From Opisthocomus hoazin (lineage: Eukaryota > Chordata > Aves > Opisthocomiformes > Opisthocomidae), in contig NC_134429.1 of assembly GCF_030867145.1 (NCBI RefSeq), positions 19,019,115-19,083,114 of the forward strand: DNA of 64,000 nucleotides, in the 5' to 3' direction. Both the position numbers and the translations under genes were made by a program. A model generated the notes under the pieces. That model had not been told where the DNA came from and made no database searches. It worked only from the letters and a program-made list of their open reading frames with translations. Shown here in pieces: positions 11,301-22,816 of the stretch; within the stretch, counting starts at the first letter, position 1; every line of letters begins with the position of its first letter.

Positions 11301-14300
11301 TCATTTGGTCTTATCAAAACCATTTCCACACAATGCTTATATGTAAGTTTAATACTTGTTCATCCCTCCTCCCCCTCCCAGGAAAAGAGTCGTACAACGT
11401 GGCAAAGAGGCAGTCAAATGTTTTGAAGGACAGTCGAGCGTTTGGGGGAGGAGCGGAGAATGACTCTGGGTAAGACAGTGGTTAGTTTAACGCTCAGAGT
11501 CAGGGACACTGGGAAATACACGGAAAGAAGTAATGCAGCAACTGCCAGCGCGGGCCGACACGCAGAGGAATCCTGATGGGAATACTTGTACTAAACAGGC
11601 ATGGAAGAGTCACAGAAACCTGCCCGGAGCACACCACGAGGAGGACAGAACGGAGGCGGTACGTGCACAGGAGAGACGGCACTCACCAGAAAGTTTCCAA
11701 TAAAATGCAAAGCTCCTGGGCACGTCCAAGGGCAAAAACCGGGATAAGGACCTGCAATTGAGGCACGGTTTAGTCTGTGAAACCCCAGCAGCATGGCGAT
11801 GGCTCTGCGGCGTTAGCATCGCTGAGCAAGTCCCTCGGCTCCCTCTCTGCTGCTCTCCTGCTGACCTTCCTGTGCACAGCAGCGTGCCCTGCTGCGGCTG
11901 GGGAATGAAGGCATGGCCCTGGCGAGCACCTGGCCGAGAGCTCAGCGCCTACACGCTGAGGGGGGTCTCTGGCCGGACACGGCGCTTGCGAATGCGCTCA
12001 GTTCTGTTCGCTCCTGGACAGTGTGAAAACAAGTTGTGGAGAGCAACAATTCTGGCGTTATTTATGGAAACGGACGCTAGGATGAGCGTTTCAGTCCTCA
12101 GTCACTTTGTGCTGGGGTAATCAGGGCCTTCCTCCCCTGCGAAATTAAGGCAACGCTGGAGGAAAGAACATACAAGTCTTTCAGTCTGCAGCGTTTCCTT
12201 CAGTCAGGTGCTGTCGTCTGGCAGCAAAGAGTTTACAGCTGCGCAGCTGTTTTCCAGATTCAGTGGGCAAGCCATCGTCTGCTTCGGAACGGAACCGCTG
12301 AGCACACCACATCCAGTACCAAGAGGCCTGCCCGCTTTCCCACAAGCAAGCCTACGTTCTGCCTCTAAGACAAGAACGGTAAATAAAATACAGGGCTTGA
12401 GGTCTCAGGTGGCAGGCTACTGTAACTTTTAACCGAAACGCAGTTCAAGTTTTACAAGTACTACTAACAGCCAGACTAACTTGCCATTTAATTGAGTTAA
12501 ATAAACTAAGTCCTAGGAACCTAGAATGACATCCTTAGCTACAGTGAAATCAGTAAAACTTCCCTGTGTTCCAAATTTCCAGTTGCATTTTCTGAGCAGT
12601 TAAAACATCTCTTTTCATGTCTTTTCCTAGGCGTGCTCTAAATGTGGTGTTAATGAAAATCTCAAAAAAAAGTTTTATATTAGCAAAGACAGGGGCTAAG
12701 CTCCAAGAAACAGAAAAGACCGACTGAAATGCTAAAGCGCTAACGGACGGATACAACTCACAGCCCTATTCCGATGCCATCATCGTACGTTCCACCTGCT
12801 TTGCGGCTCACTGAGGTTGTTCACGTCACACTGGACTGGGACAGCCTGAGCCAAGCAAAACGGCCAAGCAAGTGTTTGCTTGGCTTTGGAGCCCACCCAC
12901 CCTTGGAGGGGTTTTGGGGAAACAGCGCAGTGCTGAGCGGCACGAAGCAAGACACTGAACAGAGAGACCTGGCTACACTGGAAACCATTTCTGATAAAAT
13001 CTGAAAGCAGTAATTGGACAGTCAGTCTCAGTTTCTTACTTTACACGACTAAGATGATGCTTCAGTATACAAGATGCAAATTAAGTTAATTTGCCTTTAT
13101 CCTCCGTATTTGCAGACTGTAAGCATAGTATTTCCCTTATGTCTGATGAACTCATAGGCTGGTTTTCTGCTTGGCATAATTTAAGTGCTCAATATTCTGA
13201 CTTTTGAAGTAGATGGAGGACCGTACTCCAGCTTCCAGCTTCGTGTAGGGGTCGTACATAGATGCCCGAGTTAATTAACAGTTACTCAGCACTACAGAGC
13301 CAACGAGAGCTTCACAGAGGAAAAACCGCATCGCTCAGATTACCAAAGCGCCGTACCTTCCCTCCTCTTTCGACAGTCTCATGAACTTTCTTCAAGAAGT
13401 CTCTTTCTCTGCAGCGTTTGGAATCTCTGATAGTTGTGGCATAGGTGGATTCAGTTATTAATAAATCCGGGCGACACTTATCAACCCAGGCAGCACTAAA
13501 AGAAAAGGAATTCAAAAAAACCAATCAAATTAGGAGATGGTATCTAGCATTTCTGATCTGCAGGTCTCACAGATGGGTGGACAATGTCACTGTCTCCACT
13601 TGCAGACAGGAAAGCAGGTACATGGATGTGTGCTGGCTTGCTCAAAGTCACCCAGGAGTTCTGTGGCAGCACCAGGACTCCTCTTTTTGCAGGCCATGCT
13701 TTCTTTCAATTAATCCAGCTCAGAATAGAGACTACAGATTTTGAAAAGCAATTCTTCTCCAGGCTGATACTTATTTTAAATGTATTAAAATATTATTCTA
13801 AATAGCATGAATATTATGAATCTCTCACATATACCAGTAAAAATAAAATGCACGTTAGTGATTGGCACTTTCTTAGAAAATAAATACATTTAGAAGATAC
13901 CACAACAATATAACATTTCAAACATCTAAGATCAATTATTACGTAGCCTTAAAAAACGATTAATATGAGTATTCAAAATAAGATTATATTAAGGTCTCTC
14001 TGGAAGCATCAGTGTAAACCTGTTCGTTCTCATAATTCAAAATTGCATTTATCTTTCCACTAAAGACATCATTAAATGTTCCAATCTCCTAACAAAGAAC
14101 CAACGCTGGTAAGCCCCTAGGATTAACAGCAGCTATGCCAAAATCATCCTGTCAGAAATACACACAACTCACAGAAACTCGGCTTCCTACTTACCCCAAG
14201 TGTCTGTCTGGTGTCATGTTATAATCGCCCTAATGGAAGAAGAGAGATCCATTAACAGTCTCAAGGGACAGGCCGTTCGAAGGAGGTGTAGGTGTCTATA

Positions 14301-17089
14301 AGTATTGGTGTCCATACTCACAGTGTACACGACCGACTCGCATCCAACCTTAATCTGGAACATGGCTGCTCCTAGCACGTGGCCTGCATAGTACGCCTTG
14401 ATCTCCAGCTCCTCATCCACCTGCACGGAGAAGCAAACGCTGCATCAGCGCCCGCACTTTGAAAAGGTAAAATTGCTCTGCCTTCTACAACAGCCCGGTC
14501 GGTCCAATCCAAGAGTACGCAGACACGAACATTTACCTGAACTGTCTGGTGAAGATGCACAGCAACCACTTTTTTCATACAGTCTTTAATCATTTGGGAA
14601 GTGAAGAAGTTCGTTTCCCCTTTCTTATCTACAGTTATTTTCCTGTAGTCCTCCAGGAGGATGGGACAGATGGCCTTGGTAGGATGCGTCATGTAAATGG
14701 GCCCATCGTAACCGACCATTTCGCTGAAATACGGTAACGCTCCACAATGGTCCAAATGAAAGTGGCTGCAGAGAGACACAAAGGCTAAAGGAGATGCTGC
14801 ACAGGAATTTGTTGCCTGGTTCTCAGATCTCGCGTCAGATTTTTAAAGTGCTGCATGACACAGAGGCACCAGCCAAAACGTGAATGATGAACTCACACCA
14901 CGTTTGGGTTGCTAGGGTCAGCAGACAAAGCTTTCCCGCTTCCCACGTGAGCTCTGAGCAGGAAGGAAGCTTCCTCACCTGATGATCACGCAGTCTAGGA
15001 AGTCGGTCAGCCTTCCGTTCTGAGTGATGTAGGAAAAGTCAGGAAAGCGTCTCTGCAAGACACGAAAAACCAGGTAAACCATTACGAAACCGAGCCAGCC
15101 AACGCTACACCACTAACCCAGCAGAACCGTGGTGTGAAGGACCTGAAACGCTGGAAGCGTGCGGCACTCCGCCGCGAGGCAAAACTGCAGGAGGGCAGCA
15201 GAAGGGCCCGCGACACGGGAAGAGCTGCGGGCAACACCATCAGCGGTTACGTGCAGACAGAGTCGCAGAGGAGGAGGACGAGAGGGCTGCCGGAGGACAG
15301 GCAGGGACACTGTCCTCACAAATAACCAGTTACAGCCAAGTTCATCTTCAAACAGGCAGGCAGCGCGTTTTAGCTTACCCACAGGCATCAAGGCAGAACG
15401 CCTCAAAACCTCTTCTGTAAGGGCACGCTTGCTCTGCATCACGCTTTAACTCCTTCTGTCCTGCAGAGTATTTCTGCCATTACTCCCTTCCTGCTAGCAT
15501 CAGGGGAGCAAACATCAGGAGCGTTTCCCAGCTCGCTCCCTAAAGCACCAAAGTGTGGGTCCCACAAGTCATTAACTGCCTAAAAGCCAGCAGCACGTCA
15601 AGAGCGCTCTAGCTAACGACAGGATGAATGCTTTGAAGCACAGAAGACACCTGCCCATATGAAATAAAGACCAAAACCACCAGGAATGGAGCACCCGCAC
15701 TTTGCTTCGTGTTCTTCCAGAGTCCACGACCCAGGGAAAGGACGGCTGGATGGCAGTGCTTCACAGACCAGGGACACTGAAGGGGATGGACCTCTTGCAC
15801 AGGACGGCAAGATTTTGAAGGGGCAGCAGGAGGTCATTCTCTCCATAACCCAGCTCCAGCAGTGGCCGATACACGCACCCGGTAACGCACACCTAGCTAA
15901 TATCACCCACGTGCCACGCGAGACGAGGCGGGCAGCGCTGGGATAAAAGGGAGCAGAGCGGAACGATGAGCCAGGAGCCCTGCTGGGAAAGGCCAGGCAG
16001 ACGCGCCTTGAAGGCGTCTCTACACAACGCTCGGGCTCCTCCGCCGTACTCACGTCATCGTTGTAGCCCATGTGCATCCCACAGTCGAGCATCACGTTCT
16101 TCCCGGCAATAGACACGAGGATGCAGCTGCGCCCCACGTCCTGGCCCGCTCCTGGACCCAAGCAGAAGACAGACAAGTGAGACATCTCTGGCAATATTTA
16201 CAATCACCTCAAAAGAGAAGCAGTTAAAGGTCCGTACAAACTTCCTAGCCCTCTTCTGATGCAGGAAAAGACTACACGCTTTCTGCCAAGCCAGCAGATC
16301 TGTTAGAGGGCGAGGAAATGTGAGCGGACTCACCCCACGCCCTGCGCTTTTGAGCGCCTTCCAGCTGCAAAACTGCAGCGACTACAGCACCGCGTCCTAA
16401 CCCACACGCAGTTGCCATGTTTGCTCCCTGCCCGCTGCTCTGCAGCTAGGCAATTCCAAGGAAGAGCAAAATAACCTCTTCTCTGGAAGGGATGAGCGCG
16501 GAACTCCAAGTTCCCAGGGCTCTGCACCTCCCCAGGCACTCTGCCTCTCGGGGAAAGCACAGGCCTTCGTTAAGCTCTAGTTAAGCCCATTCCTAGCCAG
16601 AACACCATGCATCAGGATAAAGCAGTTCTCCTGCTCGGCACATCATCTCCCTGCTCAGTACATAAATGCATCTCAACACTTTCTGTGCAACCCATAAAGA
16701 AAAAAAAAAAGAAAAATTTGCTTCCTGGGGATCTTTCGTGCTGTGAAGCGACCTAACGCTCTATCCGTACAGTACAATGCTACAAAGCCTTTACCAGTAC
16801 GTGTTAATGAATCTTGGAATCAGAACAGAGTTACCAGACTGCTCCAGCCTTCCTTACTCGAAAGACAAGGGGAGGACAACGACACACCGGCGAGATGCTG
16901 CGCAATGCTACCACATCACGCCATGCACCGCCCTACACAGCTTTTGCAGCATGGACAGGCCCGTATGTCTCCAGCAGTCCAACATGCATGATTTCCAACT
17001 CTAAATTAATTCCAACACTTTTCAGTGTTTCTATTTCAGGATGATTTCGGATTGGACTTACCCAAGGGAGTGACTTTTATTTCAGGCAT
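5385..17089 (-). CDS. INTS11: Integrator complex subunit 11 (CPSF3L), 17 coding exons
   Basis: INTS11 is the zinc-dependent RNA endonuclease of the nuclear Integrator complex. It cleaves snRNA 3' ends and nascent Pol II transcripts together with INTS9. Coding exons on the minus strand are 17062-17089, 16054-16151, 14979-15052, 14537-14765, 14322-14420, 14195-14229, 13357-13495, 11687-11751, 10881-11070, 10209-10292, 9643-9732, 8902-9064, 8301-8408, 7676-7737, 7114-7256, 6281-6410 and 5385-5450. They sum to 1803 bases, 600 residues plus stop, the same length as human. The protein starts [10 protein letters not shown]. All active-site residues are present: HFHLDH at 68-73, H157 (AGHVLG), D178 (GDYN), E203 (ITEST), H392 (SAHAD) and H414 (VHGE). 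The metallo-beta-lactamase fold and inserted beta-CASP domain are followed by the C-terminal INTS9-binding part. Every junction is GT-AG except the intron after exon 15, which has a GC donor. The gene looks intact and shares its promoter region with CPTP. Confidence 0.97.
5926..5960. repeat. Short AT-rich (TATA)n tract
   Basis: An imperfect run of tatataaaatattatatatatt units lies in the last INTS11 intron. It is low-complexity sequence with no sign of function. Confidence 0.6.
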
Positions 17090-17288
17090 TTTAACAAGCT
17101 CTAGTGGTCGAACTGCAGGGCAGGTGACTTCGGGACCAGTCTAACGGGGGCCACAGAAAGATTTAGCTGGTTTTACCGCTGCCATCGCACTTCTTTCTCA
17201 GTGCCGGGCAGCAGGCTCGAGCAGAGGCCCAGGTTCTTCCTAGAGAGAAGACAAGCCGGGAGACGTCAGTCAGTCCAACGGCTCCTGG

Positions 17289-17417
17289 GGATCCGGGCCT
17301 GCCTGGTTCCACGCCCCCCTGCCGGGCCAGCGGATCCGGGCCTGCCTGGTTCCACACTCCGGCCCCGGGCCAGGGGATCCAGGCCTGCCTGGTTCCACAC
17401 CCCCATCACCCCGGACC
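17289..17417. repeat. 43-bp tandem repeat, three copies
   Basis: Units begin with ggatccgggcctgcctggtt or a close variant at 17289, 17332 and 17375, giving a constant period of 43 bases. The first two copies are nearly identical over their first half, and the third has ggatccaggcc. The array lies in the shared promoter on the INTS11 side and ends inside the CpG-rich block. Confidence 0.85.
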
Positions 17418-17613
17418 AGGCCGGGGCCGGCGCAGCGGCCTCCCGCTCCCCGCTGTTTATTTCCCCAGAGCCCCAGCCACGGCCCCGCCGGCCTCCGGGC
17501 CTTGGGCAGGCGGCAGAACCCGACCCCGGCGCTCCCCCGGCCCAGGGCCCCCCTCCCCAAACCCCCGGCCAAGCCCCCCCAGTTCCTCACCGCCAGCCGC
17601 CCCTCAGCGCCGC

Positions 17614-17625
17614 CGCGCATGCGCC
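17614..17625. promoter_or_regulatory. NRF1-like site CGCGCATGCGCC
   Basis: The palindromic core GCGCATGCGC matches the NRF1 consensus. It is followed at once by the GC-box repeats and is one of a pair flanking them. NRF1 commonly drives housekeeping CpG-island promoters; binding here is inferred. Confidence 0.6.
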
Positions 17626-17636
17626 GCCCCGGCCCC

Positions 17637-17728
17637 TCAGCACCGCCCTGGCCCCGCCCCTCCGGCCCTCAGCACCGCCCTGGCCCCGCCCCTCCGGCCC
17701 TCAGCACCGCCCTGGCCCCGCCCCTCCG
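17637..17728. repeat. 32-bp tandem GC-box repeat, about three copies
   Basis: Units starting tcagcaccgccctggccccg recur at 17637, 17669 and 17701 with a period of exactly 32 bases; the third is cut short at 17728. Each unit holds a ccccgcccc GC box (Sp/KLF type). The array sits 34-125 bases upstream of the CPTP start codon, so copy number could affect promoter strength. Confidence 0.88.
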
Positions 17729-17738
17729 CGCATGCGCC
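17727..17738. promoter_or_regulatory. Second NRF1-like site CGCGCATGCGCC
   Basis: The same 12-base word as at 17614 occurs immediately after the GC-box array and 24 bases before the CPTP start codon. The two sites bracket the tandem repeats. Occupancy is inferred from the motif only. Confidence 0.6.
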
Positions 17739-17761
17739 GCCTGGCCCCGCGCTCGGCAGCC

Positions 17762-18487
17762 ATGGCGGGCGCGGCGGGAGCGTTCAGCCTGCGGGAGGTC
17801 CTGGCCGCCTTCCGGGGCTGCGTGACGGAGCGGCGGGAGGTGCTGCTGGGCCCCTACCTCCGCGGCTGGCGGGGGCTGATCCGGTGAGTGCCCGCCGCCG
17901 CCCCCGGCCCCGCGGCCCCGCCGCCGCCCGCTAACGCCGGCCCTCTCTCCCCTCCCGCGAGCAGGTTCCTGGGCAGCCTGGGCGCCGTCTTCTCGTTCGT
18001 CTCCAAGGACGCGGTGGCCAAGGTGCAGATCATGGAGCGCTACTGCCGGGGCGAGCGGCGGGAGCAGTACGTGTCGCTGCAGTCCATGGTGGAGTACGAG
18101 CTGGCCAGCGGGCTGGTGGACGTCGGCCGGCGGTCGGGGCACCCCGAGTCCGGCTGCCGCACCGTCCTGCGCCTGCACCGGGCCCTGCGCTGGCTGCAGC
18201 TCTTCCTGGAGGGGCTGAGGAGCGGCCGGGAGGACGCGCGGACGTCCGTCATCTGCACGGACTCCTACAACGCGTCGCTGGCTCCCTACCACCCGTGGGT
18301 GGTGCGCAAGGCCGTCACGGTGGCCTTCTGCGCGCTGCCGTCCCGCGACGCCTTCCTGGAGATCATGAACGTGGGCACGCACGAGGAGGCCGTCGCCATG
18401 CTGGGCGAGGCCCTGCCCCACATCTGCGATGTCTACGGCATCACCCAGGAGCTCTTCGCCCAGCACCAGCTGCTGGACCTGCCCTGA
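17762..18487 (+). CDS. CPTP: Ceramide-1-phosphate transfer protein (GLTPD1), two exons
   Basis: CPTP is a cytosolic glycolipid-transfer-fold protein that moves ceramide-1-phosphate between membranes, notably from the trans-Golgi to the plasma membrane, and limits eicosanoid production. Exons are 17762-17883 and 17965-18487. The 81-base intron has GT-AG ends and splits an Arg codon. The product is 214 residues, the human length. The phosphate- and ceramide-contacting residues keep their positions: D56 and K60 (SKDAVAK), R106 and R110 (CRTVLRLHR) and H150 (PYHPW). The C-terminus is LLDLP as in human. A longer in-frame extension upstream of the ATG is promoter sequence rich in Pro and Arg and is not chosen. 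The gene is very GC-rich and continues the CpG island of the shared promoter. Confidence 0.97.
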
Positions 18488-21400
18488 GGGAAGAGCCACG
18501 CTCTGAGCGGGGTCGGACGGACGCGGGTGAAAGGCGCGGGGTGCCACAGACGCACCGGCGTCCGGTTCCGTCTGCGGTCGTCCCTTTCCTTTTCCAGTTG
18601 GGAGCTGACAAGTTGGCAAAGCTCTTTGGGCTGCTCTGTTTTAGAAGAGAAAAAAATGTTACTCTACAGTAAGAAAAAAGCCACTATTGGCGCACTTAAG
18701 GGAGCTCCTTTTTCTTCCTGGATTCACCTTCACCTCTCCTGCTAGGCTGGGGGCGGGGCAAGGGGTGTAATTTCTTTTTTTAAGCCAAACTCTGCAACTT
18801 CAGCAGCTTCTGGGCATTGACACCAATAGCCAGGACCTCGCGTGACAGCACAGCCTTCAGATGCGGTGTCTGAACACGTTTACACCCCCTGCGAGCTCAC
18901 TCTGCCCCTTGTGTTTACAAGCTGCTCCCTGGAGCAGATTTTACTCTTTAACCTTGACAGTGCAATCCTGAAGAACGCCTGTCTGAAAGGAAGCTCCCTT
19001 CCGCGGGGTCACAGACGCGTTTGATTACTGCTGCTAATTCTGCGTCCCCTGGCGTTGAGGGGGAAGCGGTGGCACATGTCATTCCTGGGAGACCGTTCTG
19101 CCGTCGTGCACGGATCCATAACCAGGTCCTTCCGTCCTTCTGTCCTTCCGTGTAGCCTCCCCTGCCCGTTAATCAACGCTTTATGCATCTCGGGACGTGG
19201 AGCAGCTCTTAGTATGCACTGCACAGTACTACGTACCAAACTAAGGCTGCAGGCTGCACCCTGCCTGTTTTCCAGCCATGCTTCTCAATGTGTTCTCATT
19301 ATTATTTTTTTTTTTAATTTAATGAATGTGTCAAATGCCTGTAAAAATGCCTTCTCTGTCTGGGGAGAAATATGAACTTGTAAGTCACTACTTGTGAGGC
19401 TTATGGCTTCTATCGCAGATCACTGTATACTTCTATATACACACACCCCCCAAAGTATGTAAAATGGCGTTTACTTCCCTCTTTGAAAGCTGAAAAAGCG
19501 CTGCATTGTCAGGTCAGGATGACATGGCTCTTTGGGGGAGGAGGGGGAACGCCGCCGGCTGTAACGCGTTTTGAGTGTGTCTCGGATAGAAGGCATTTTG
19601 GCCTAATGTAACACTGAATGATCCAGGAAATCGCTGTTACCTCATGGAGATGAAACTAACTGGACATTAAATTACGTGAGTAACCTGCTTCTGAAGAGTA
19701 TCCTTTCTAGGAATGCTTGCTTGCTTTGTGGTGCTGGCGGGAACACGACTGACAGCCTTATCTGTTCATACCTTGTCCTTCACTAGCAGCGAGTTCCATC
19801 TACCCAGCGATCAGACGTGAAGCCATCAGGAGTGACCCAGGTGAAGGCAGACACTGTGCTGAGCTCGCATCCCGATCAGTCACAGCCATCAACAGTATCT
19901 GTTGCCTGAAGATAGGAAATACAATTTCCTCAAACATCCTAAGTGGAGGTTCAGTTGCTATGCCATGAGAACACAAATACCGTTCCCTTACTGTGAAGGC
20001 CACCTCACAATGATTATATAGCTCCATAGGATAAATCCATATATTAAAAAGGAGCAGGTCCATGTCCCAGACTGCAGCATACCTCTTGCTGGACCTCCCT
20101 TGCTGTCTGATACAGACGGTATTTCATCTGTGCAGTGTATTACTTGACAGAGCTTAAGGCATTTAATGTTGTCTGTCAAGTGAAAAAACGTTTTCCACCT
20201 CTTGGCAGTTTAATGCAGAAGTGGCAGTACGACCCCATGGGAATGTTCCTTCTTCTCCCTGGTCACATTCACTCTCAACTATTCCTCTTATGAGGTAAAC
20301 ATTAACGTTGAAAATGAACTTGACTTTTGCCATTAAAGAGTCAAACTTCCTCAGTAGGGAGAAAATTTCGTTGGGAGTTCATAACCAATCATTTTGTGCC
20401 AAGCGTGCTTCAAGTAAAACGCAGCCTTGCATCCGTCTGCACGCTCTCGTTTAAACAAGGTACTGCCTAGCGACAGTTTGATTCTCCGGGGGTCCTGCTC
20501 TGTCTCCCAGTGACGGGAACCTCTGACCGCCCCAGTTAGTCACCACTGACCAAAATGAAGGTCCTGCGCTTGGCTTTGGGCAAGTTCAGAGTCTGGCAGC
20601 TTTCACTAATGGGGCCAAATTCAGAAGAGTAAAACCTCCACCTGCAGGGACTGGCGCACTCGAAAGCTGCAGCAACACCAGGATTCACTAGCGGGAGTTT
20701 GAGCATCTTACACAAACGTCCATCACGTAACGACCTCCCACGCCACGGTCAGCAGACTTGATTTCACGTGGAAGGATGGATGGGAGTGAACCATTGCCCG
20801 TGTGTCACTTCTACACCGTTCTAACAGCGCTTTTTTCTTTCCTTCCTCAGTGCAGTTCAATTTGTATTTAGAACTTTTTAAAAGAAGTTACACAGTTAAA
20901 GCTAACACTTAAATATTCCATTAAGGGGAAGACACCCTTAAAAGGACATCGGTACAAACGTATCTATATAACGCAGCTGTAGAAGTCTGCAACTGCTGCT
21001 TGCCTGAAGTACTCATCTACTTCGCTTTCTACAGCGCACCTGCTTCTGTTCACCCATGGAACAATACTGCAGCCTTGCAGCAAAAGTGGTACATCACTTC
21101 GGCAGTATGAGCAGTTTTTATGATATCTTATAAATACACAAGCAGCCAATAAAATGCAGGAAATTGAACTTTCCAATTCTGAGCTATCCTGTTTTCCAAA
21201 ATTCAAATCTGACAGAAAAAATGCAAACCATGACACAACCTAAATTACTGTGCTGTGCAACTTGTACTTAAACCAAAGTTTTTAAGGTTAACATCACAGC
21301 TCAGTGTGAGAAACATTCAGATCAGCCAGTAGCAACCTCCTAAAACCAGCAGCATGGCTGGGTATTAGCTCACCAACCTTGCGATCTAGGAACGGCCTGC

Positions 21401-21573
21401 TCCAGACAAGTTCCTGCGATGCGCCGAGGAAGAGTTCGTTATCTCCACGATGAGGTGACCTTGAATTTAAAAGAAATAATAAACATTAACTGCTGGGTAA
21501 ATCTCTTACCACTGCTGCTTCGTTCAGGCAACTCCACGTATTATTCTGAAGTTCATTTAAAATTAAACTACGT
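18488..21573 (+). other. CPTP 3' untranslated region and spacer
   Basis: No coding exon is seen. Candidate plus-strand poly(A) hexamers are ATTAAA at 19666, AATAAA at 21148 and AATAAA at 21478; none stands out by its downstream context, so the CPTP transcript end is uncertain. A T-run lies near 19305. The rest is unique, mildly AT-rich sequence. Confidence 0.4.
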
Positions 21574-22165
21574 GACAGAATCACAGAGTGGTGGCGGTTG
21601 GCAGGGCCCTCTGTGGATCCCCCAGCCCAACCCCCTGCCCAAGCAGGGTCACCCAGAGCAGGCTGCACAGCACCGCGGCCAGTCGGGGCTGGAATATCTC
21701 CAGAGAAGCAGACTCCACAGCCTCCCTGGGCAGCCTGGGCCAGGGCTCCGTCACCCTCAGAGGGAAGAAGTTCTTCCTCATGTTCAGCTGGAGCTTCCTC
21801 TGCTTCAGTTTGTGCCCATTGCCCCTTGTCCTGTCGCTGGGCTCCACTGGAAAGAGCTTGGCCCCGTCCTCCTGACACCCACCCTGCAGATATTTAGAGG
21901 CATTTCTAAGGTCCCCTCTCAGCCTTCTCTTCTCCAGGCTGAACAAGCCCAGCTCCCTCAGCCTCTCCTCGTAGGAGAGATGCTCCAGTCCCTCATCATC
22001 CTCCTAGCCCTCCGCTGGACTCTCTCCAGTAGCTCCTCATCTTTCTTGAACTGGGGAGCCCAGCACTGGACACAGGACTCCAGATGAGGCCACACTAGGG
22101 CAGTGTAGAGGGGAAGGAGAACCTCCCTCGACCTGCTGGCCACACTCCTCCTAATGCATCCCATT
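21574..22165 (-). mobile_element. CR1 LINE, 3' part with reverse transcriptase C-terminus
   Basis: A minus-strand CR1 element is cut at its 5' side. The left edge reads agaatcacagag, the reverse complement of the CR1 3' terminal repeat. On the minus strand the degraded ORF2 end is readable in two frames, with [17 protein letters not shown] and [16 protein letters not shown], then [12 protein letters not shown] and GNGHKLKQRK, typical of the CR1 reverse transcriptase tail. A frame change near 21950 and further decay show that it is dead. It is the longest CR1 piece in the window and lies about 0.65 kb upstream of TAS1R3. Confidence 0.93.
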
Positions 22166-22816
22166 TTCTCCTCCTCAGCCCTGCCACGGGCACTATGACG
22201 GTAACGGGCAGCGCTCTCCGCAAGGCACACTTCAGCTCGCTGGACTCCGCTCCTGTCAAAGAGTGTCCTCCTTGGCCATGCTGTTAGATGAGCAACCTGC
22301 ACCGATGGAGATCTGCTCCCAGCATTGCACAAGTCACAAATCCCAGTTGTCTGTGAAAACTGTGAATGGGGACAGTTTCTACAAACACAAGCCATTAACG
22401 ATGCTGTTTCTTGTCTGGATGGGGTGGGGGGAGGCGACGCAAAGACGTGTGTCCACATCAAGGTGAGGCACCCGAGCTTGCCACCTATCCTACAGGATGG
22501 CCAACTTCCAGAGCAGTACGTCAGTCTGCGCGAGTAAAGGCTACTCGCTGAGTAACGGAAACCAGGATTAGGCCAGCGGTTTGTAACCAAGAACACTCAT
22601 AGGGTATCGCTGCGTATTTGACTATTCGCCCCTAAGCACAGAGTTACACATTTAATGCATTTTCCTAAACAAAATATTTCCTGTTATTTTCATCTCTCCA
22701 AGTTGTATTTAAAGAGCCTTCCCGGGAACTGGTGAGACTGGATCCCCTGCCACTGTGCCCTCTGTCACATTCACCTGGAGATTTCTTTGAAACATTTTCC
22801 CCAAAATAGACAAATA

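Larger units (their letters stand above)
17100..17761. promoter_or_regulatory. CpG-rich bidirectional promoter of INTS11 and CPTP
   Basis: The two genes are head to head: the INTS11 start codon is at 17089 (-) and the CPTP start codon at 17762 (+), leaving about 670 bases. The interval is very GC- and CpG-rich, has no TATA box near either start, and carries repeated GC boxes and NRF1-like palindromes, typical of housekeeping bidirectional promoters. The INTS11 5' untranslated region probably includes a splice: on the minus strand a donor (gcg/gtaaaa) near 17178 and an acceptor (cctgccctgcag) near 17122 precede the start codon. Exact transcription starts cannot be read from sequence. Confidence 0.8.

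Noticed and set aside
13138-13210. C/D-box snoRNA-like arrangement (ctgatga with ctga about 55 bases later) in an INTS11 intron
   Set aside because: The first box lacks the purine start, there is no terminal stem, and it is on the strand opposite to the host gene.
17201-17887. 228-codon plus-strand frame running into CPTP exon 1
   Set aside because: Upstream of the CPTP ATG the frame reads through promoter repeats and GC boxes with a Pro/Arg-rich product. Family alignment begins at the downstream ATG.
17669-18619. 316-codon minus-strand frame antisense to CPTP
   Set aside because: It is a shadow of a very GC-rich coding region, with no domain.
21419-22596. Long open frames on both strands upstream of TAS1R3
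   Set aside because: They are explained by the CR1 reverse transcriptase remnant and its antisense shadow.
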